Positions 34,758 through 43,658 of a DNA stretch of 64,000 nt are shown here, one piece after another. The position numbers and the translations under genes were made by a program. How positions within the stretch are numbered: the stretch's first letter is position 1; every line of letters starts with the position of its first letter. The notes under the pieces are model-generated. The model searched no databases, was not told the origin of the DNA, and saw only the letters and a list, made by a program, of their open reading frames with translations. The DNA comes from Flavobacterium sp. GT3R68 (lineage in GTDB: Bacteria > Bacteroidota > Bacteroidia > Flavobacteriales > Flavobacteriaceae), in NCBI RefSeq assembly GCF_007109225.1, contig NZ_VJZK01000001.1, positions 702,731 to 766,730 of the forward strand, written 5' to 3'.

Positions 34758-36135
34758 TATAATTTTCGACAATTATATTTTTCATGGTAGATTGTCCAAA
34801 TCTCTTGTTCAGTGGAGCTATTATTTCCCCATAGTCCAATTTTATCTTGGGATGTTTCATAATCCCAATATGAATATCTTCCTCATTTCTTGAAATTTTG
34901 ATTTTCAGTAATCCGGATATTTGTTCAAAAAGTAGATCTTCTATCTCAAAGCTCCAGAAACCAGTTGAATCTAATGTGTAATAATCTGATTTTCGTCCTA
35001 ATATATAAATTCCATTTTCTCTTCCATAGACAATATCCCCTGTTTCCAGCAAACGGGCTTGAGCTGACTCGCTACCGCATAATAAATAACCTTTAAATAT
35101 GGAAGGAGTGGATATCTGTAGATAATTGATGGCAAAATCCATATAATTACCGGCATTTTCGCCTAATGATAATGTGACGTTTTCAAGAGGCTTCCCTAAA
35201 TAATTGGGTTCGAAAGACGGCGCATCAATATGCTCAATTGCATAGGTGGACACTCTTGGCCCAGCTTCCGTAATGCCATACGTTTTATAATAAACTGCTG
35301 CAGGATATTTTTTTGTAAAATTCAAAAAGCTGAATCTATTTAAATAGCCTCCGCCAATAGCCACGAACCGTAGTGAAAATGCGTATTGTTTCATATTAAA
35401 AGCCAGCAACACATTTACCTGAGTCGGGGTGGTGAAAAAATTGGTAGGCTTATAATAATTCAACAGATATTCTAATGAAAAGGAAACAAATTTATAGGGC
35501 GCGATAATAATATTGCCGCCTTGAAACAAATGTGAAAAAAATTGGCCTATTAAACTATAGGAATAGTATATGGGCAAACACAATAAGGTGCTGTCCCTTG
35601 ATGTTATATTTAGCGATTTTATATTAGAATATATATTGGATATAATACCTTCGGAACTGCATTTAATAATTTTCTTAGCCCCGGCTGTCCCTGAACTTGT
35701 AAGCAATAAGGCACAATCTGCAAACGTTGGCATTCCGAATGAATTTTGTTTAATCAAAACGGCCCCGTACGGTGTTTCATAGTTAGAAAACTCGAAATCG
35801 CTTTCTAATATTAAGGTTGATTTTCTATTCTTGATTATGGCAAAGTAAGGAAGTTCTTTTAGTAAATTAGATGAAATCCCCGACACTTCTAAAACTACAG
35901 GAATAGCTTCTTGTACTATCATAAAAAGATATAATACCACGAGATTGATGGAGTTTTCATTGAAATCAAAGACAATTATTTTGCCTTTAAAGTCCACGTC
36001 ATCAAAAATGCGTTCCAGTCTTTTTATCTCCTTAAATATTTCGCCGTAAGTTAATTCTGTTTGAAGAGAACTATCTATAACCTTCGAATTACAATATTGT
36101 GTTAGAGCATTTTCTAATTCTACTTTTAAACACAT
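34732..36135 (-). CDS. AMP-dependent acyl ligase (ANL superfamily)
   Basis: The 467-residue ligase has the P-loop LLLTSSGTAGAKK (about 138-150), the A5 motif TYGITEAG and the A7-A8 segments ETGDIVYG and ILGRKSDYY. It would activate a carboxylic acid starter or product as acyl-AMP and load it on the ACP. Its C-terminus stops at NEQFVFTK, so the usual GK-containing A10 motif is cut short at its expected place; the terminal Lys might take its role. The stop lies inside the PPTase gene. Substrate cannot be inferred. Confidence 0.87.
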   Translation of the reverse strand: MCLKVELENALTQYCNSKVIDSSLQTELTYGEIFKEIKRLERIFDDVDFKGKIIVFDFNENSINLVVLYLFMIVQEAIPVVLEVSGISSNLLKELPYFAIIKNRKSTLILESDFEFSNYETPYGAVLIKQNSFGMPTFADCALLLTSSGTAGAKKIIKCSSEGIISNIYSNIKSLNITSRDSTLLCLPIYYSYSLIGQFFSHLFQGGNIIIAPYKFVSFSLEYLLNYYKPTNFFTTPTQVNVLLAFNMKQYAFSLRFVAIGGGYLNRFSFLNFTKKYPAAVYYKTYGITEAGPRVSTYAIEHIDAPSFEPNYLGKPLENVTLSLGENAGNYMDFAINYLQISTPSIFKGYLLCGSESAQARLLETGDIVYGRENGIYILGRKSDYYTLDSTGFWSFEIEDLLFEQISGLLKIKISRNEEDIHIGIMKHPKIKLDYGEIIAPLNKRFGQSTMKNIIVENYNEQFVFTK

Positions 36136-36139
36136 ATTG

Positions 36140-36568
36140 TTAATTTGATTTACTTAAAAACCCAACAATAAAATTTTTGTAATTATCGTCAAACCCAAGG
36201 CTGTCGATATCAGTAATTTTTTCTTTTAAGAATAATGAGTCCTTTTCATAGGAGTCTGAAAATCCTAAGCCTCTGGGAATATTTTTTTGGATCAGATGTC
36301 TCAAAAAAACGGCTTCATAAGAATTATTAGTTTCCACTATCGCTTCATTGATGTTTTTATGAAACATATTCAGATAGTGAATCTTCTTTATCGGATTGAG
36401 ATGGGTTTTTGCTTTATAAGCTAAAGAAACGGCATGAAAAGCTTTTTCAAAAGAATTGTTGATTTCGCTTTTCTCGAAGAGACTAATAAATTTTTTAATT
36501 GATAGATGCTTCTCTGTACTATTTGTACAATCTATCAAATTTACTCTAATTTCAGTTAGATTCATCAT
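36140..36568 (-). CDS. Small conserved protein, first gene of the operon
   Basis: The 142-residue protein has no signal peptide or clear membrane helix and looks helical. The segment THLNPIKKIHYLN, later AVFLRHLIQKNIPRGLGF, recalls a family of Bacteroidota proteins found near polyene-type pigment genes; I recall this pattern but cannot verify it. Function unknown. The ATG doublet allows a start at 36568 or 36565. Four bases separate it from the ligase gene. The promoter at 36642-36671 drives it. Confidence 0.78.
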   Translation of the reverse strand: MMNLTEIRVNLIDCTNSTEKHLSIKKFISLFEKSEINNSFEKAFHAVSLAYKAKTHLNPIKKIHYLNMFHKNINEAIVETNNSYEAVFLRHLIQKNIPRGLGFSDSYEKDSLFLKEKITDIDSLGFDDNYKNFIVGFLSKSN

Positions 36569-36641
36569 GTTTGTAAAACTATGTCTGAGGGTTTTTATAT
36601 ATGCATATATTTTGTAGGATTATTATTAGTTTTGGGTAGGC

Positions 36642-36671
36642 CAAACTTAAATGTTTTTTTTAAATCTGCAA
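36642..36671 (-). promoter_or_regulatory. Near-consensus promoter of the peptide/acyl-chain operon
   Basis: On the minus strand TTG (36671-36669), a 19-base spacer and TAAGTTTG (36649-36642) match the Bacteroidota promoter consensus. The start codon is at 36568, so the leader is about 65-70 bases. That leader contains a perfect 14-base palindrome ATATATGCATATAT at 36597-36610. Confidence 0.72.
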
Positions 36672-36730
36672 TTTTTAATACAAGTTTTTTTTAAATTTTT
36701 ATTAACAGGGGAATATTTACAAAACAGATA

Positions 36731-36763
36731 GTTGTAAATTGTGTTAAAATAGGTAGTTACAAC
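36731..36763. promoter_or_regulatory. Inverted repeat upstream of the operon promoter
   Basis: GTTGTAA (36731-36737) and TTACAAC (36757-36763) form an inverted repeat with a 19-base spacer, and GTGTTA occurs at two spots in and beside it. It lies 60-90 bases upstream of the -33 box and could bind an activator or repressor. No regulator gene is encoded in the operon. Confidence 0.35.
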
Positions 36764-36857
36764 CGTGTTAACAGATTGTGTTTTAGTCTTCAAATTGAGG
36801 CTAGATAAAAAAGGAGGAACACAAGTTGAGATTATATATCACATTAAGAATTAGATA

Positions 36858-37412
36858 TTAGAAATAAACTCTGATAAATGGCATAAAAGCATCCCCGTAC
36901 ACATTGTCGTTTTTATTGAACAACACATTATACCGAACGCCAATGGTAGCGTTGCCTGAGCGGTAACCTCCTCCTAAAAACACCCCCGTGTTCCAGAAAT
37001 CTCTGGATTCCGAAGTGGCAGCCAAATCATAATTTACACGCAGTTGTTCTACTTCAACCGAAAGTTGTATTTCCTCTATCGGAGCAAACAAGCCTATTAT
37101 ACTTCCCCCATAAAGATGTGAGGAATAAAATTGCTTTTGTTCCACATAAGTATACTGCGCCCCAACTCCCAGGGCAACATACTGGTTGAAGTTATAAATG
37201 GCACTCGGTGCAACCGTAATATCAGTATATCCGGATCCGACGCCTACTCCCAATCCGCCGCCAAACTGAACGTGTTTCCAGAATTCGCTTGGTGGTTTCG
37301 GTGGTTCGACGGGTTTTTCCACAGGTTCCTGCGCTGATACAGTCAAATAAAAAACACTGCACATTATGGTAAAAACAACTTTGGAAACCGGAAATATAAA
37401 TAAGTTTTTCAT
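36858..37412 (-). CDS. Outer-membrane beta-barrel protein
   Basis: The start is set at 37412 (MKNLFIFPVS), because that gives a signal peptide (cleavage near residue 28, VSAQ); the frame opens further upstream at 37526. The mature part of about 155 residues has a proline-rich stretch (EPVEKPVEPPKPPSEF) and then alternating beta strands with aromatic ends (ALGVGAQYTYVEQ, GGGYRSGNATIGVRY), typical of small 8-stranded barrels. Function unknown. It is divergent from sucA. Confidence 0.8.
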   Translation of the reverse strand: MKNLFIFPVSKVVFTIMCSVFYLTVSAQEPVEKPVEPPKPPSEFWKHVQFGGGLGVGVGSGYTDITVAPSAIYNFNQYVALGVGAQYTYVEQKQFYSSHLYGGSIIGLFAPIEEIQLSVEVEQLRVNYDLAATSESRDFWNTGVFLGGGYRSGNATIGVRYNVLFNKNDNVYGDAFMPFIRVYF

Positions 37413-37528
37413 GGTTTTTCGGTGGTTAATTTTAATAATATAAAAGTATCCAAAAATCATTAATAATTTATACCATTTATTGTACTTTTGCGGGACTATT
37501 TTACAAATCAGTTTATTTAACAACATTT

Positions 37529-40306
37529 ATGGATAGGTTTTCCTTTTTAAACGCAGCACATACAGAATTTTTCGCCGATTTATACGAGCAATATCTAGAA
37601 AATCCGGACAGCATTGAACCAAGCTGGAGAAGTTTTTTTCAAGGTTTCGACTTCGGAATGGCAACATACAACGATGAAAATCCGGCCACTCAAATGGCAA
37701 ATTACGCTGCGGAGAATCAGGATTGCGCGTTGGTTTCAGAAAAACTACAAAAAGAATTTAATGTTCTTAAATTAATAGATGCTTACAGAACACGTGGTCA
37801 TTTGTTTACCAGAACCAATCCGGTTCGTGACCGAAGATCCTATACACCCACTTTAGAACTTGAGAATTACGGACTTTCAAAATCAGATTTAACAACTGTT
37901 TTTGATGCTGCCAAAATAATCAAGATTGCACCTTGCACTTTACAGGAAATCCTGGATCATCTGGATAAAATATATTGCCAGTCCATCGGGGTGGAATATA
38001 TGTACATCCGTAAACCCGAAGTAGTGCAATGGATTCAGGATAAAATAGGATACAACGACAATACTCCAAAATTCTCGGCAGAGGAGAAGAAAAATATCTT
38101 AGGAAAATTAAACGACGCGGTTTCTTTCGAGAACTTTTTACATACCAAATATGTGGGTCAGAAACGTTTTTCTCTTGAAGGAGGAGAAAGTATCATTCCC
38201 GGATTGGATGCTTTGATTGAGGCCGCCGCCGAAAAGGGGGTAGAGCAATTTGTAATGGGGATGGCACACCGTGGCCGTTTGAATATATTAGCCAACATTT
38301 TCGGAAAATCCACTCAGGATATTTTCTCTGAATTTGACGGAAAAGATTATGATGATGACGTCTTGTTTGACGGGGATGTGAAATACCATTTGGGTTTGAC
38401 TTCTGACAGACAAACAAAATCAGGAAAAAGCATCAATATCAATTTAGCGCCCAACCCGTCGCATTTAGAGACAGTAGGTGCTGTAATCGAAGGAATTACC
38501 AGAGCGAAACAAGACCGTTATTTTCCGGACGATTTTTCTAAAGTATTGCCAATTGCACTTCACGGAGACGCGGCAGTTGCCGGCCAGGGAATTGTATACG
38601 AAATTGTTCAGATGGCACAATTGGACGGATACAAAACAGGCGGAACGATTCATATTGTCATTAACAATCAGGTCGGTTTTACAACAAATTACCTGGATGC
38701 GCGTTCGTCAACCTATTGTACGGATGTCGCCAAAGTTACGTTATCACCGGTATTGCATGTCAACGCGGATGATACCGAAGCGGTGGTTCATGCGATGTTA
38801 TTTGCACTGGATTACAGAATGCAGTTTGGAAGCGATGTCTTCATCGATTTATTAGGATACAGAAAATATGGCCACAACGAAGGGGATGAACCTCGTTTTA
38901 CACAACCAAAACTGTATAAGATTATCTCCACACATAAAAATCCAAGAGATATTTATGCGGAGCGTTTAATCGCAGAAGGGGTTATTGACAATGCTTATGT
39001 AAAAGGCTTAGAGGTTCAATACAAAGCGGTCATGGAAGAAAATTTGGAAGCTTCCCGCAAAAAAGACCTGACTATAATTACACCTTTCATGCAGAATGAA
39101 TGGCAGGGATATGCACAGGCTGATGCATTGGAAATGCTTAAAAATGTGGATACAACTTTCCCGAAAGAAGGCTTGACCGAAATTGCAAAAGTGATTACTG
39201 AATTACCTTCGGATAAAAAATTCATCAGTAAGATTCAGAAATTAATCAATGATAGAAAGACCATGTATTTCGAAACGGACAAGCTGGATTGGGCTATGGC
39301 CGAATTATTGGCTTACGGTTCGTTGATGGTGGAAGGGTATGATGTTCGTATTTCAGGTCAGGACGTAGAAAGAGGGACTTTCTCTCACCGTCATGCCGTT
39401 GTAAAAGTAGAAGATTCGGAAGAAGAAGTCATCTTATTGCAACAACTGAAAAACCAAAAAGGGAAATTCAACATATTCAATTCGCTTTTATCTGAATATG
39501 GAGTGGTTGGTTTCGATTACGGTTATGCTTTGGCAAGCCCTAAAACATTAACGATTTGGGAAGCACAGTTTGGGGATTTCAGCAATGGTGCCCAAATTAT
39601 GCTGGATCAATATATATCAGCTGCAGAAGACAAGTGGAACAACCAGAACGGTCTGGTAATGTTATTGCCTCACGGTTATGAAGGCCAGGGTGCGGAGCAT
39701 TCCTCAGCCAGAATGGAGCGTTACTTACAGATGTGTGCCAACGAAAATATGTTTGTTGCCGATTGTACCACGCCAGCCAATTTTTACCATTTGTTGAGAA
39801 GACAGATGAAAACGACATACAGAAAACCATTGATCGTATTCACACCGAAAAGTTTGTTGCGTGATCCAAGAGTGGTTTCCTCTGCAGATGAGTTTGCAAC
39901 CGGAACGTTCCAGGAAACAATAGATGATGTCGAAGCAAACAAAAATGAGGTGAAAACCCTGGTATTCTGTACCGGGAAATTCTATTACGATCTGCATACC
40001 GAAAGAGAAAACCTAAACAGAACAGACGTTGCCTTGGTTCGTATTGAGCAAATGTTTCCATTGCCGGTTGAGCAATTGAAAGCTATTATAGCACAATATC
40101 CAAATGCCGACGATTATGTTTGGGCACAGGAAGAACCAAAAAACATGGGCGCTTACAGTTTTATGTTGATGAATTTTGATTTAGTAAAACTAAGATTAGC
40201 ATCATTAAAAGCCTACAGTGCACCGGCTGCGGGAAGTTACGCGCGTTCTAAAAAACGCCATGCTTCAGCCATTGCGATGGTTTTTGATAAAAATTTATTT
40301 AATTAG
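37529..40306 (+). CDS. sucA: 2-oxoglutarate dehydrogenase E1 component
   Basis: The 925-residue thiamine-diphosphate enzyme decarboxylates 2-oxoglutarate in the citric-acid cycle. Visible signatures are MDRFSFLNAAHTEFFADLYE at the start, GMAHRGRLNILANIFGK, the ThDP-binding GDAAVAGQGIVYEIVQMAQL with following NNQVGFTT, and the C-terminal LLPHGYEGQGAEHSSAR. A -7-like TACTTTTG at 37483-37490 with a weak TTA at -33 may be its promoter. sucB follows after 124 bases occupied mainly by a hairpin repeat. Confidence 0.97.
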   Translation: MDRFSFLNAAHTEFFADLYEQYLENPDSIEPSWRSFFQGFDFGMATYNDENPATQMANYAAENQDCALVSEKLQKEFNVLKLIDAYRTRGHLFTRTNPVRDRRSYTPTLELENYGLSKSDLTTVFDAAKIIKIAPCTLQEILDHLDKIYCQSIGVEYMYIRKPEVVQWIQDKIGYNDNTPKFSAEEKKNILGKLNDAVSFENFLHTKYVGQKRFSLEGGESIIPGLDALIEAAAEKGVEQFVMGMAHRGRLNILANIFGKSTQDIFSEFDGKDYDDDVLFDGDVKYHLGLTSDRQTKSGKSININLAPNPSHLETVGAVIEGITRAKQDRYFPDDFSKVLPIALHGDAAVAGQGIVYEIVQMAQLDGYKTGGTIHIVINNQVGFTTNYLDARSSTYCTDVAKVTLSPVLHVNADDTEAVVHAMLFALDYRMQFGSDVFIDLLGYRKYGHNEGDEPRFTQPKLYKIISTHKNPRDIYAERLIAEGVIDNAYVKGLEVQYKAVMEENLEASRKKDLTIITPFMQNEWQGYAQADALEMLKNVDTTFPKEGLTEIAKVITELPSDKKFISKIQKLINDRKTMYFETDKLDWAMAELLAYGSLMVEGYDVRISGQDVERGTFSHRHAVVKVEDSEEEVILLQQLKNQKGKFNIFNSLLSEYGVVGFDYGYALASPKTLTIWEAQFGDFSNGAQIMLDQYISAAEDKWNNQNGLVMLLPHGYEGQGAEHSSARMERYLQMCANENMFVADCTTPANFYHLLRRQMKTTYRKPLIVFTPKSLLRDPRVVSSADEFATGTFQETIDDVEANKNEVKTLVFCTGKFYYDLHTERENLNRTDVALVRIEQMFPLPVEQLKAIIAQYPNADDYVWAQEEPKNMGAYSFMLMNFDLVKLRLASLKAYSAPAAGSYARSKKRHASAIAMVFDKNLFN

Positions 40307-40373
40307 GAGCTATTTCCTGCTGTCCGCTGTATCCGCGCAAAAAAGCACGGGATGCCGCTTCCATCAGGGCTAA
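40306..40373 (+). repeat. Dispersed intergenic hairpin repeat, copy B (between sucA and sucB)
   Basis: Begins at the last base of the sucA stop codon with GGAGCTATTTCCTGCTGTCC and ends ATCAGGGCTAA. The short stem pairs GTATCC with GGATGC around a CG-rich loop. It is the shortest of the three copies and has the same orientation as the sucAB transcript. Confidence 0.75.
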
Positions 40374-40430
40374 AAATATAGTATTTTTGATATATCGATA
40401 ATTAACAACACACATAAAATTATATAAAAG

Positions 40431-41672
40431 ATGATTTTAGAAATGAAAGTTCCTTCACCGGGAGAATCAATCAAAGAAGTTGAAATTGCAACTTGGTTAG
40501 TAAAAGATGGCGATTATGTAGAGAAAGACCAGGCAATTGCGGAGGTGGATTCTGATAAAGCTACCTTGGAATTACCGGCAGAAGCCAGCGGAATTATTAC
40601 ACTCAAAGCCGAAGAAGGTGATGCGGTTGCCGTTGGTGCCGTAGTTTGTCTTATCGATACAGACGCAGCAAAACCATCAGGTTTAACTGAGACTTCTGCT
40701 GCTGAAGCAAAACCGGCCGAAACTCCAAAACCCGCTGCTGAAGCGCCAAAACCAGAAGTTCCAAAACCGGATCCTGCTCCTGCAGCTACTTATGCATCAG
40801 GAACACCATCTCCTGCAGCACGAAAAATATTGGACGAAAAAAACATACAGCCATCGGATATTGCCGGAACCGGTAAAGATGGGAGAATCACTAAAGATGA
40901 TGCCGTAAACGCTGTGCCATCTATGGGAACGCCAACCGGTGGATCTCGTGGTTCAGAACGTACTAAATTATCGATGTTGCGCAGAAAAGTGGCCGAACGT
41001 CTGGTTGCTGCTAAAAACGAAACAGCGATGTTGACTACATTCAACGAAGTAAACATGACACCAATTAATTTGGTCCGTAACCAATACAAAGACGAATTCA
41101 AAGCCAAACATGGCGGAGTAGGTTTGGGCTACATGTCATTCTTTACTAAAGCGGTGACAAGAGCATTGAAATTATACCCGGATGTAAACTCCATGATTGA
41201 TGGGGATTATAAAATCGGTTACGATTTTTGTGATATCTCAATCGCAGTCTCAGGACCAAAAGGATTAATGGTTCCTGTAGTTCGTAATGCTGAAAACTTA
41301 ACGTTCCGTGGGGTGGAAGCCGAAATCAAAAGATTGGCTATCAAATCCCGTGACGGACAAATCACCGTTGACGACATGACGGGAGGGACATTTACCATTA
41401 CTAATGGTGGTGTTTTTGGAAGTATGTTGTCTACACCAATTATCAATCCGCCACAATCCGGGATCTTGGGAATGCACAATATTATTGAGCGTCCGATTGC
41501 AGTAAACGGACAAGTGGAGATTCACCCAATGATGTACGTGGCTTTGTCTTACGATCACAGAATTATCGATGGACGTGAGTCAGTAGGTTTCCTTGTCGCT
41601 GTAAAAGAAGCATTGGAAAATCCGGTGGAATTATTGATGGACAACAATCCTAAGAAAGCATTGGAATTATAA
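40431..41672 (+). CDS. sucB: 2-oxoglutarate dehydrogenase E2, dihydrolipoyl succinyltransferase
   Basis: The 413-residue protein has an N-terminal lipoyl domain with the lipoylated Lys in [12 protein letters not shown], a long Ala/Pro/Lys-rich linker (about 80-125), a peripheral subunit-binding domain ([14 protein letters not shown], then [13 protein letters not shown]) and a catalytic domain ending in the active-site motif [16 protein letters not shown]. It transfers succinyl to CoA. It is cotranscribed with sucA. Confidence 0.97.
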   Translation: MILEMKVPSPGESIKEVEIATWLVKDGDYVEKDQAIAEVDSDKATLELPAEASGIITLKAEEGDAVAVGAVVCLIDTDAAKPSGLTETSAAEAKPAETPKPAAEAPKPEVPKPDPAPAATYASGTPSPAARKILDEKNIQPSDIAGTGKDGRITKDDAVNAVPSMGTPTGGSRGSERTKLSMLRRKVAERLVAAKNETAMLTTFNEVNMTPINLVRNQYKDEFKAKHGGVGLGYMSFFTKAVTRALKLYPDVNSMIDGDYKIGYDFCDISIAVSGPKGLMVPVVRNAENLTFRGVEAEIKRLAIKSRDGQITVDDMTGGTFTITNGGVFGSMLSTPIINPPQSGILGMHNIIERPIAVNGQVEIHPMMYVALSYDHRIIDGRESVGFLVAVKEALENPVELLMDNNPKKALEL

Positions 41673-41692
41673 TAAATAGTTATCATATTAAT

Positions 41693-41722
41693 AAAAAAGC
41701 CTCAGTATACTGAGGCTTTTTT
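41693..41722. terminator. Bidirectional terminator between sucB and the lipoprotein gene
   Basis: A perfect 30-base palindrome made of an A-run, GCCTCAGTA/TACTGAGGC and a T-run. It sits between convergent genes (sucB on plus ends 41672; the lipoprotein on minus ends 41724) and has U-runs on both strands, so it can end both transcripts. Confidence 0.9.
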
Positions 41723-41723
41723 A

Positions 41724-42179
41724 TTAATAAGTGATATCAAAAGTTCCCTGCGTAATATCGACACTGGCATTTCCGGAGGAAGTTAGCGGACCACTAAAAG
41801 TACCAACCAGATGATTATTGCTATTCACGGTGATATTGGAGTTCATTGGATTGTTGAGTTCATCTTCATTATACTCCACACTATTCAATAGATATGAATA
41901 ACCCCAGGAATTCCCGGTCCCCGTAAATCCTTTAGCGGCGCCGAAAGTCACTGTTTCATCAGGGTTTCCGCTCATGCTGGCTACAATTGTTAAATCAACG
42001 TAGTCAACTCCATCCTGAGTATAGGGGGTCTGAGTAACGGCTACAGTATCAAATGTTTTTTGTACTCCGCCTACTCTCATAGTTACACTATCGCCTGGCG
42101 TTGAATTATTATCTGATGAACAAGAGTTAAATGGTAGTGTCAATCCGGCCACTAACATTAAAAGGAATACTTTTTTCAT
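41724..42179 (-). CDS. Small secreted lipoprotein
   Basis: A 151-residue protein with a lipoprotein signal (LPFNSC, lipidated Cys near residue 20) followed by the Ser/Asp-rich SSDNNSTPGDS typical of surface-exposed Bacteroidota lipoproteins. The rest is beta-rich with no family I recognise. Probably monocistronic. Confidence 0.82.
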   Translation of the reverse strand: MKKVFLLMLVAGLTLPFNSCSSDNNSTPGDSVTMRVGGVQKTFDTVAVTQTPYTQDGVDYVDLTIVASMSGNPDETVTFGAAKGFTGTGNSWGYSYLLNSVEYNEDELNNPMNSNITVNSNNHLVGTFSGPLTSSGNASVDITQGTFDITY

Positions 42180-42284
42180 ACGAATGGTTGTTTTAAGGTG
42201 TTAATAAACATAAAGTTAACAAAAATTTTAACTCCTGCTATAATTTTAACACAAAAATTTGTGAAAAAAATAACACTCTTTTTA

Positions 42285-42725
42285 TTACCTTAATAAGTAT
42301 AAATAGCGGTTATAGTAATCAATAATTCCTCTTCCGGTCAGGAGGACATCGGCTCCTATAATTCCATGGACAGGCTTGGCCTTGTGCTGCACCAATGCCA
42401 TGTTTACATGGGAAAGATTAAAAATAACCACATCGAAATCATTATTTTGCCAGGAGCCAATTTTTAAAGAGTTTTTCGTCGCAATCTGAGTAAACATGCC
42501 GGTTGCCCCAGCTCCGGCAGCTTGTGTTTTGGAATGGGAAGGCTTTAAGTGGAACAAGGCCACATTTTCAAAACATACACACGTATTGGAAGCACCAGTA
42601 TCGAGAATAAAATTGCCCGTCACCCCATTAATTTTCGCTTTAATTAACAGATGTTGGGTTTTGGTGATTTTGAATTTAATTTTCCGGTACTTTTCTTTTT
42701 TAAGAATCTCGTGAAGGTTTTTCAT
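42285..42725 (-). CDS. Retropepsin-like aspartic protease
   Basis: The 146-residue protein carries the retropepsin active-site motif ILDTGASNTCV (about residue 40) and the second hydrophobic-glycine motif GIIGADVLL. Single-domain aspartic proteases of this type act as dimers. No signal peptide is visible, so a cytoplasmic role is likely. Substrate unknown. Confidence 0.85.
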   Translation of the reverse strand: MKNLHEILKKEKYRKIKFKITKTQHLLIKAKINGVTGNFILDTGASNTCVCFENVALFHLKPSHSKTQAAGAGATGMFTQIATKNSLKIGSWQNNDFDVVIFNLSHVNMALVQHKAKPVHGIIGADVLLTGRGIIDYYNRYLYLLR

Positions 42726-42752
42726 AAATCGGCGGTGAGTATCAAAAGTAAT

Positions 42753-42793
42753 CTAAAAATTCAAATAATCTAAAAATTCAAATAATCTAAAAC
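42753..42793. repeat. 17-base tandem repeat upstream of tatD
   Basis: CTAAAAATTCAAATAAT occurs at 42753-42769 and 42770-42786, followed by a partial third unit CTAAAAC. It lies between divergent genes, immediately before a -7-like TAACTTTG at 42804-42811. Confidence 0.8.
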
Positions 42794-42829
42794 TCCAAAA
42801 TAGTAACTTTGCCACTTCAATTTGAATAA

Positions 42830-43597
42830 ATGATAATCACTGATACCCATACCCATTTGTATAGCGAGGAATTCGATCAGGACCGTGCCGAAATGATGCA
42901 GCGTGCGATTCAAAATGGGGTTACCCGTTTCTTTATTCCGGCAATCGATTCCACTTATACACAAACGATGTATGATTTGGAAAAAAATTACCCGGATCAT
43001 GTTTTTCTGATGATGGGACTGCATCCTACCTATGTTAAAGAAAATTTTCTGGAAGAATTGCTACATGTTGAAAATCAATTGGCAAGAAAAAAGTTTTATG
43101 CAATTGGCGAAATAGGTATCGATTTATACTGGGACAAAACCACCTTAGACTTACAGGTTGCGGCTTTTAAACATCAAATCCAACTGGCCAAACAATACAA
43201 ATTACCGATAGTCATTCATTGTCGCGACGCTTTTGACGAAATTTTTAAAGTTTTGGATAGTGAAAAAAGTGAGGATTTGTTCGGGATTTTTCATTGTTTC
43301 TCAGGGACCTACGAACAGGCTTTGCAAGCCATCTCCTATAATATGAAACTTGGAATCGGCGGCGTTGTGACTTTTAAAAATGGTAAAATTGATCAGTTTC
43401 TGAACCGGATTGATCTGAAACATATTGTGCTCGAAACGGATTCTCCATATCTCGCGCCCATCCCATATCGGGGAAAGCGCAATGAAAGCAGCTATATTAT
43501 AAATGTGGTCAACAAACTTGCGGAAATTTATAATGTTTCTGCTGATGAAATTGCCCGTGTGACCACCGAAAATTCCAAAGCAATTTTCGGGATTTAA
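42830..43597 (+). CDS. TatD-family metal-dependent DNase
   Basis: A 255-residue TIM-barrel hydrolase with TDTHTHL at the start (metal ligands), the conserved GEIGIDLYWDKT, IHCRDA, FHCFSG and the C-terminal LETDSPYLAPIPYRGKRNE. TatD proteins are 3'-5' DNA exonucleases linked to repair and RNA turnover. Length is normal. Confidence 0.94.
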   Translation: MIITDTHTHLYSEEFDQDRAEMMQRAIQNGVTRFFIPAIDSTYTQTMYDLEKNYPDHVFLMMGLHPTYVKENFLEELLHVENQLARKKFYAIGEIGIDLYWDKTTLDLQVAAFKHQIQLAKQYKLPIVIHCRDAFDEIFKVLDSEKSEDLFGIFHCFSGTYEQALQAISYNMKLGIGGVVTFKNGKIDQFLNRIDLKHIVLETDSPYLAPIPYRGKRNESSYIINVVNKLAEIYNVSADEIARVTTENSKAIFGI

Positions 43598-43658
43598 TCG
43601 AAACAAATCATTGTTTTCAATAAATTTTCGTTCTTTTGTGAATATAAATAAAAACCCG

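Noticed and set aside
21204..36568. A complete flexirubin or aryl polyene pigment cluster
   Set aside because: No tyrosine ammonia-lyase, dialkylresorcinol genes, glycosyltransferase, outer-membrane carrier or second ACP is seen; and peptide precursors, arginase-like and M50 genes are not part of those clusters.
21204..36568. Lanthipeptide, graspetide, YcaO or radical-SAM type RiPP
   Set aside because: None of the LanB/LanM, ATP-grasp, YcaO or radical-SAM genes is present in the operon.
36811..36857. AGGAGG followed by a short plus-strand frame
   Set aside because: The only frame starts at a TTG and has 11 codons; no match to the precursor genes and Shine-Dalgarno sites are uncommon here.
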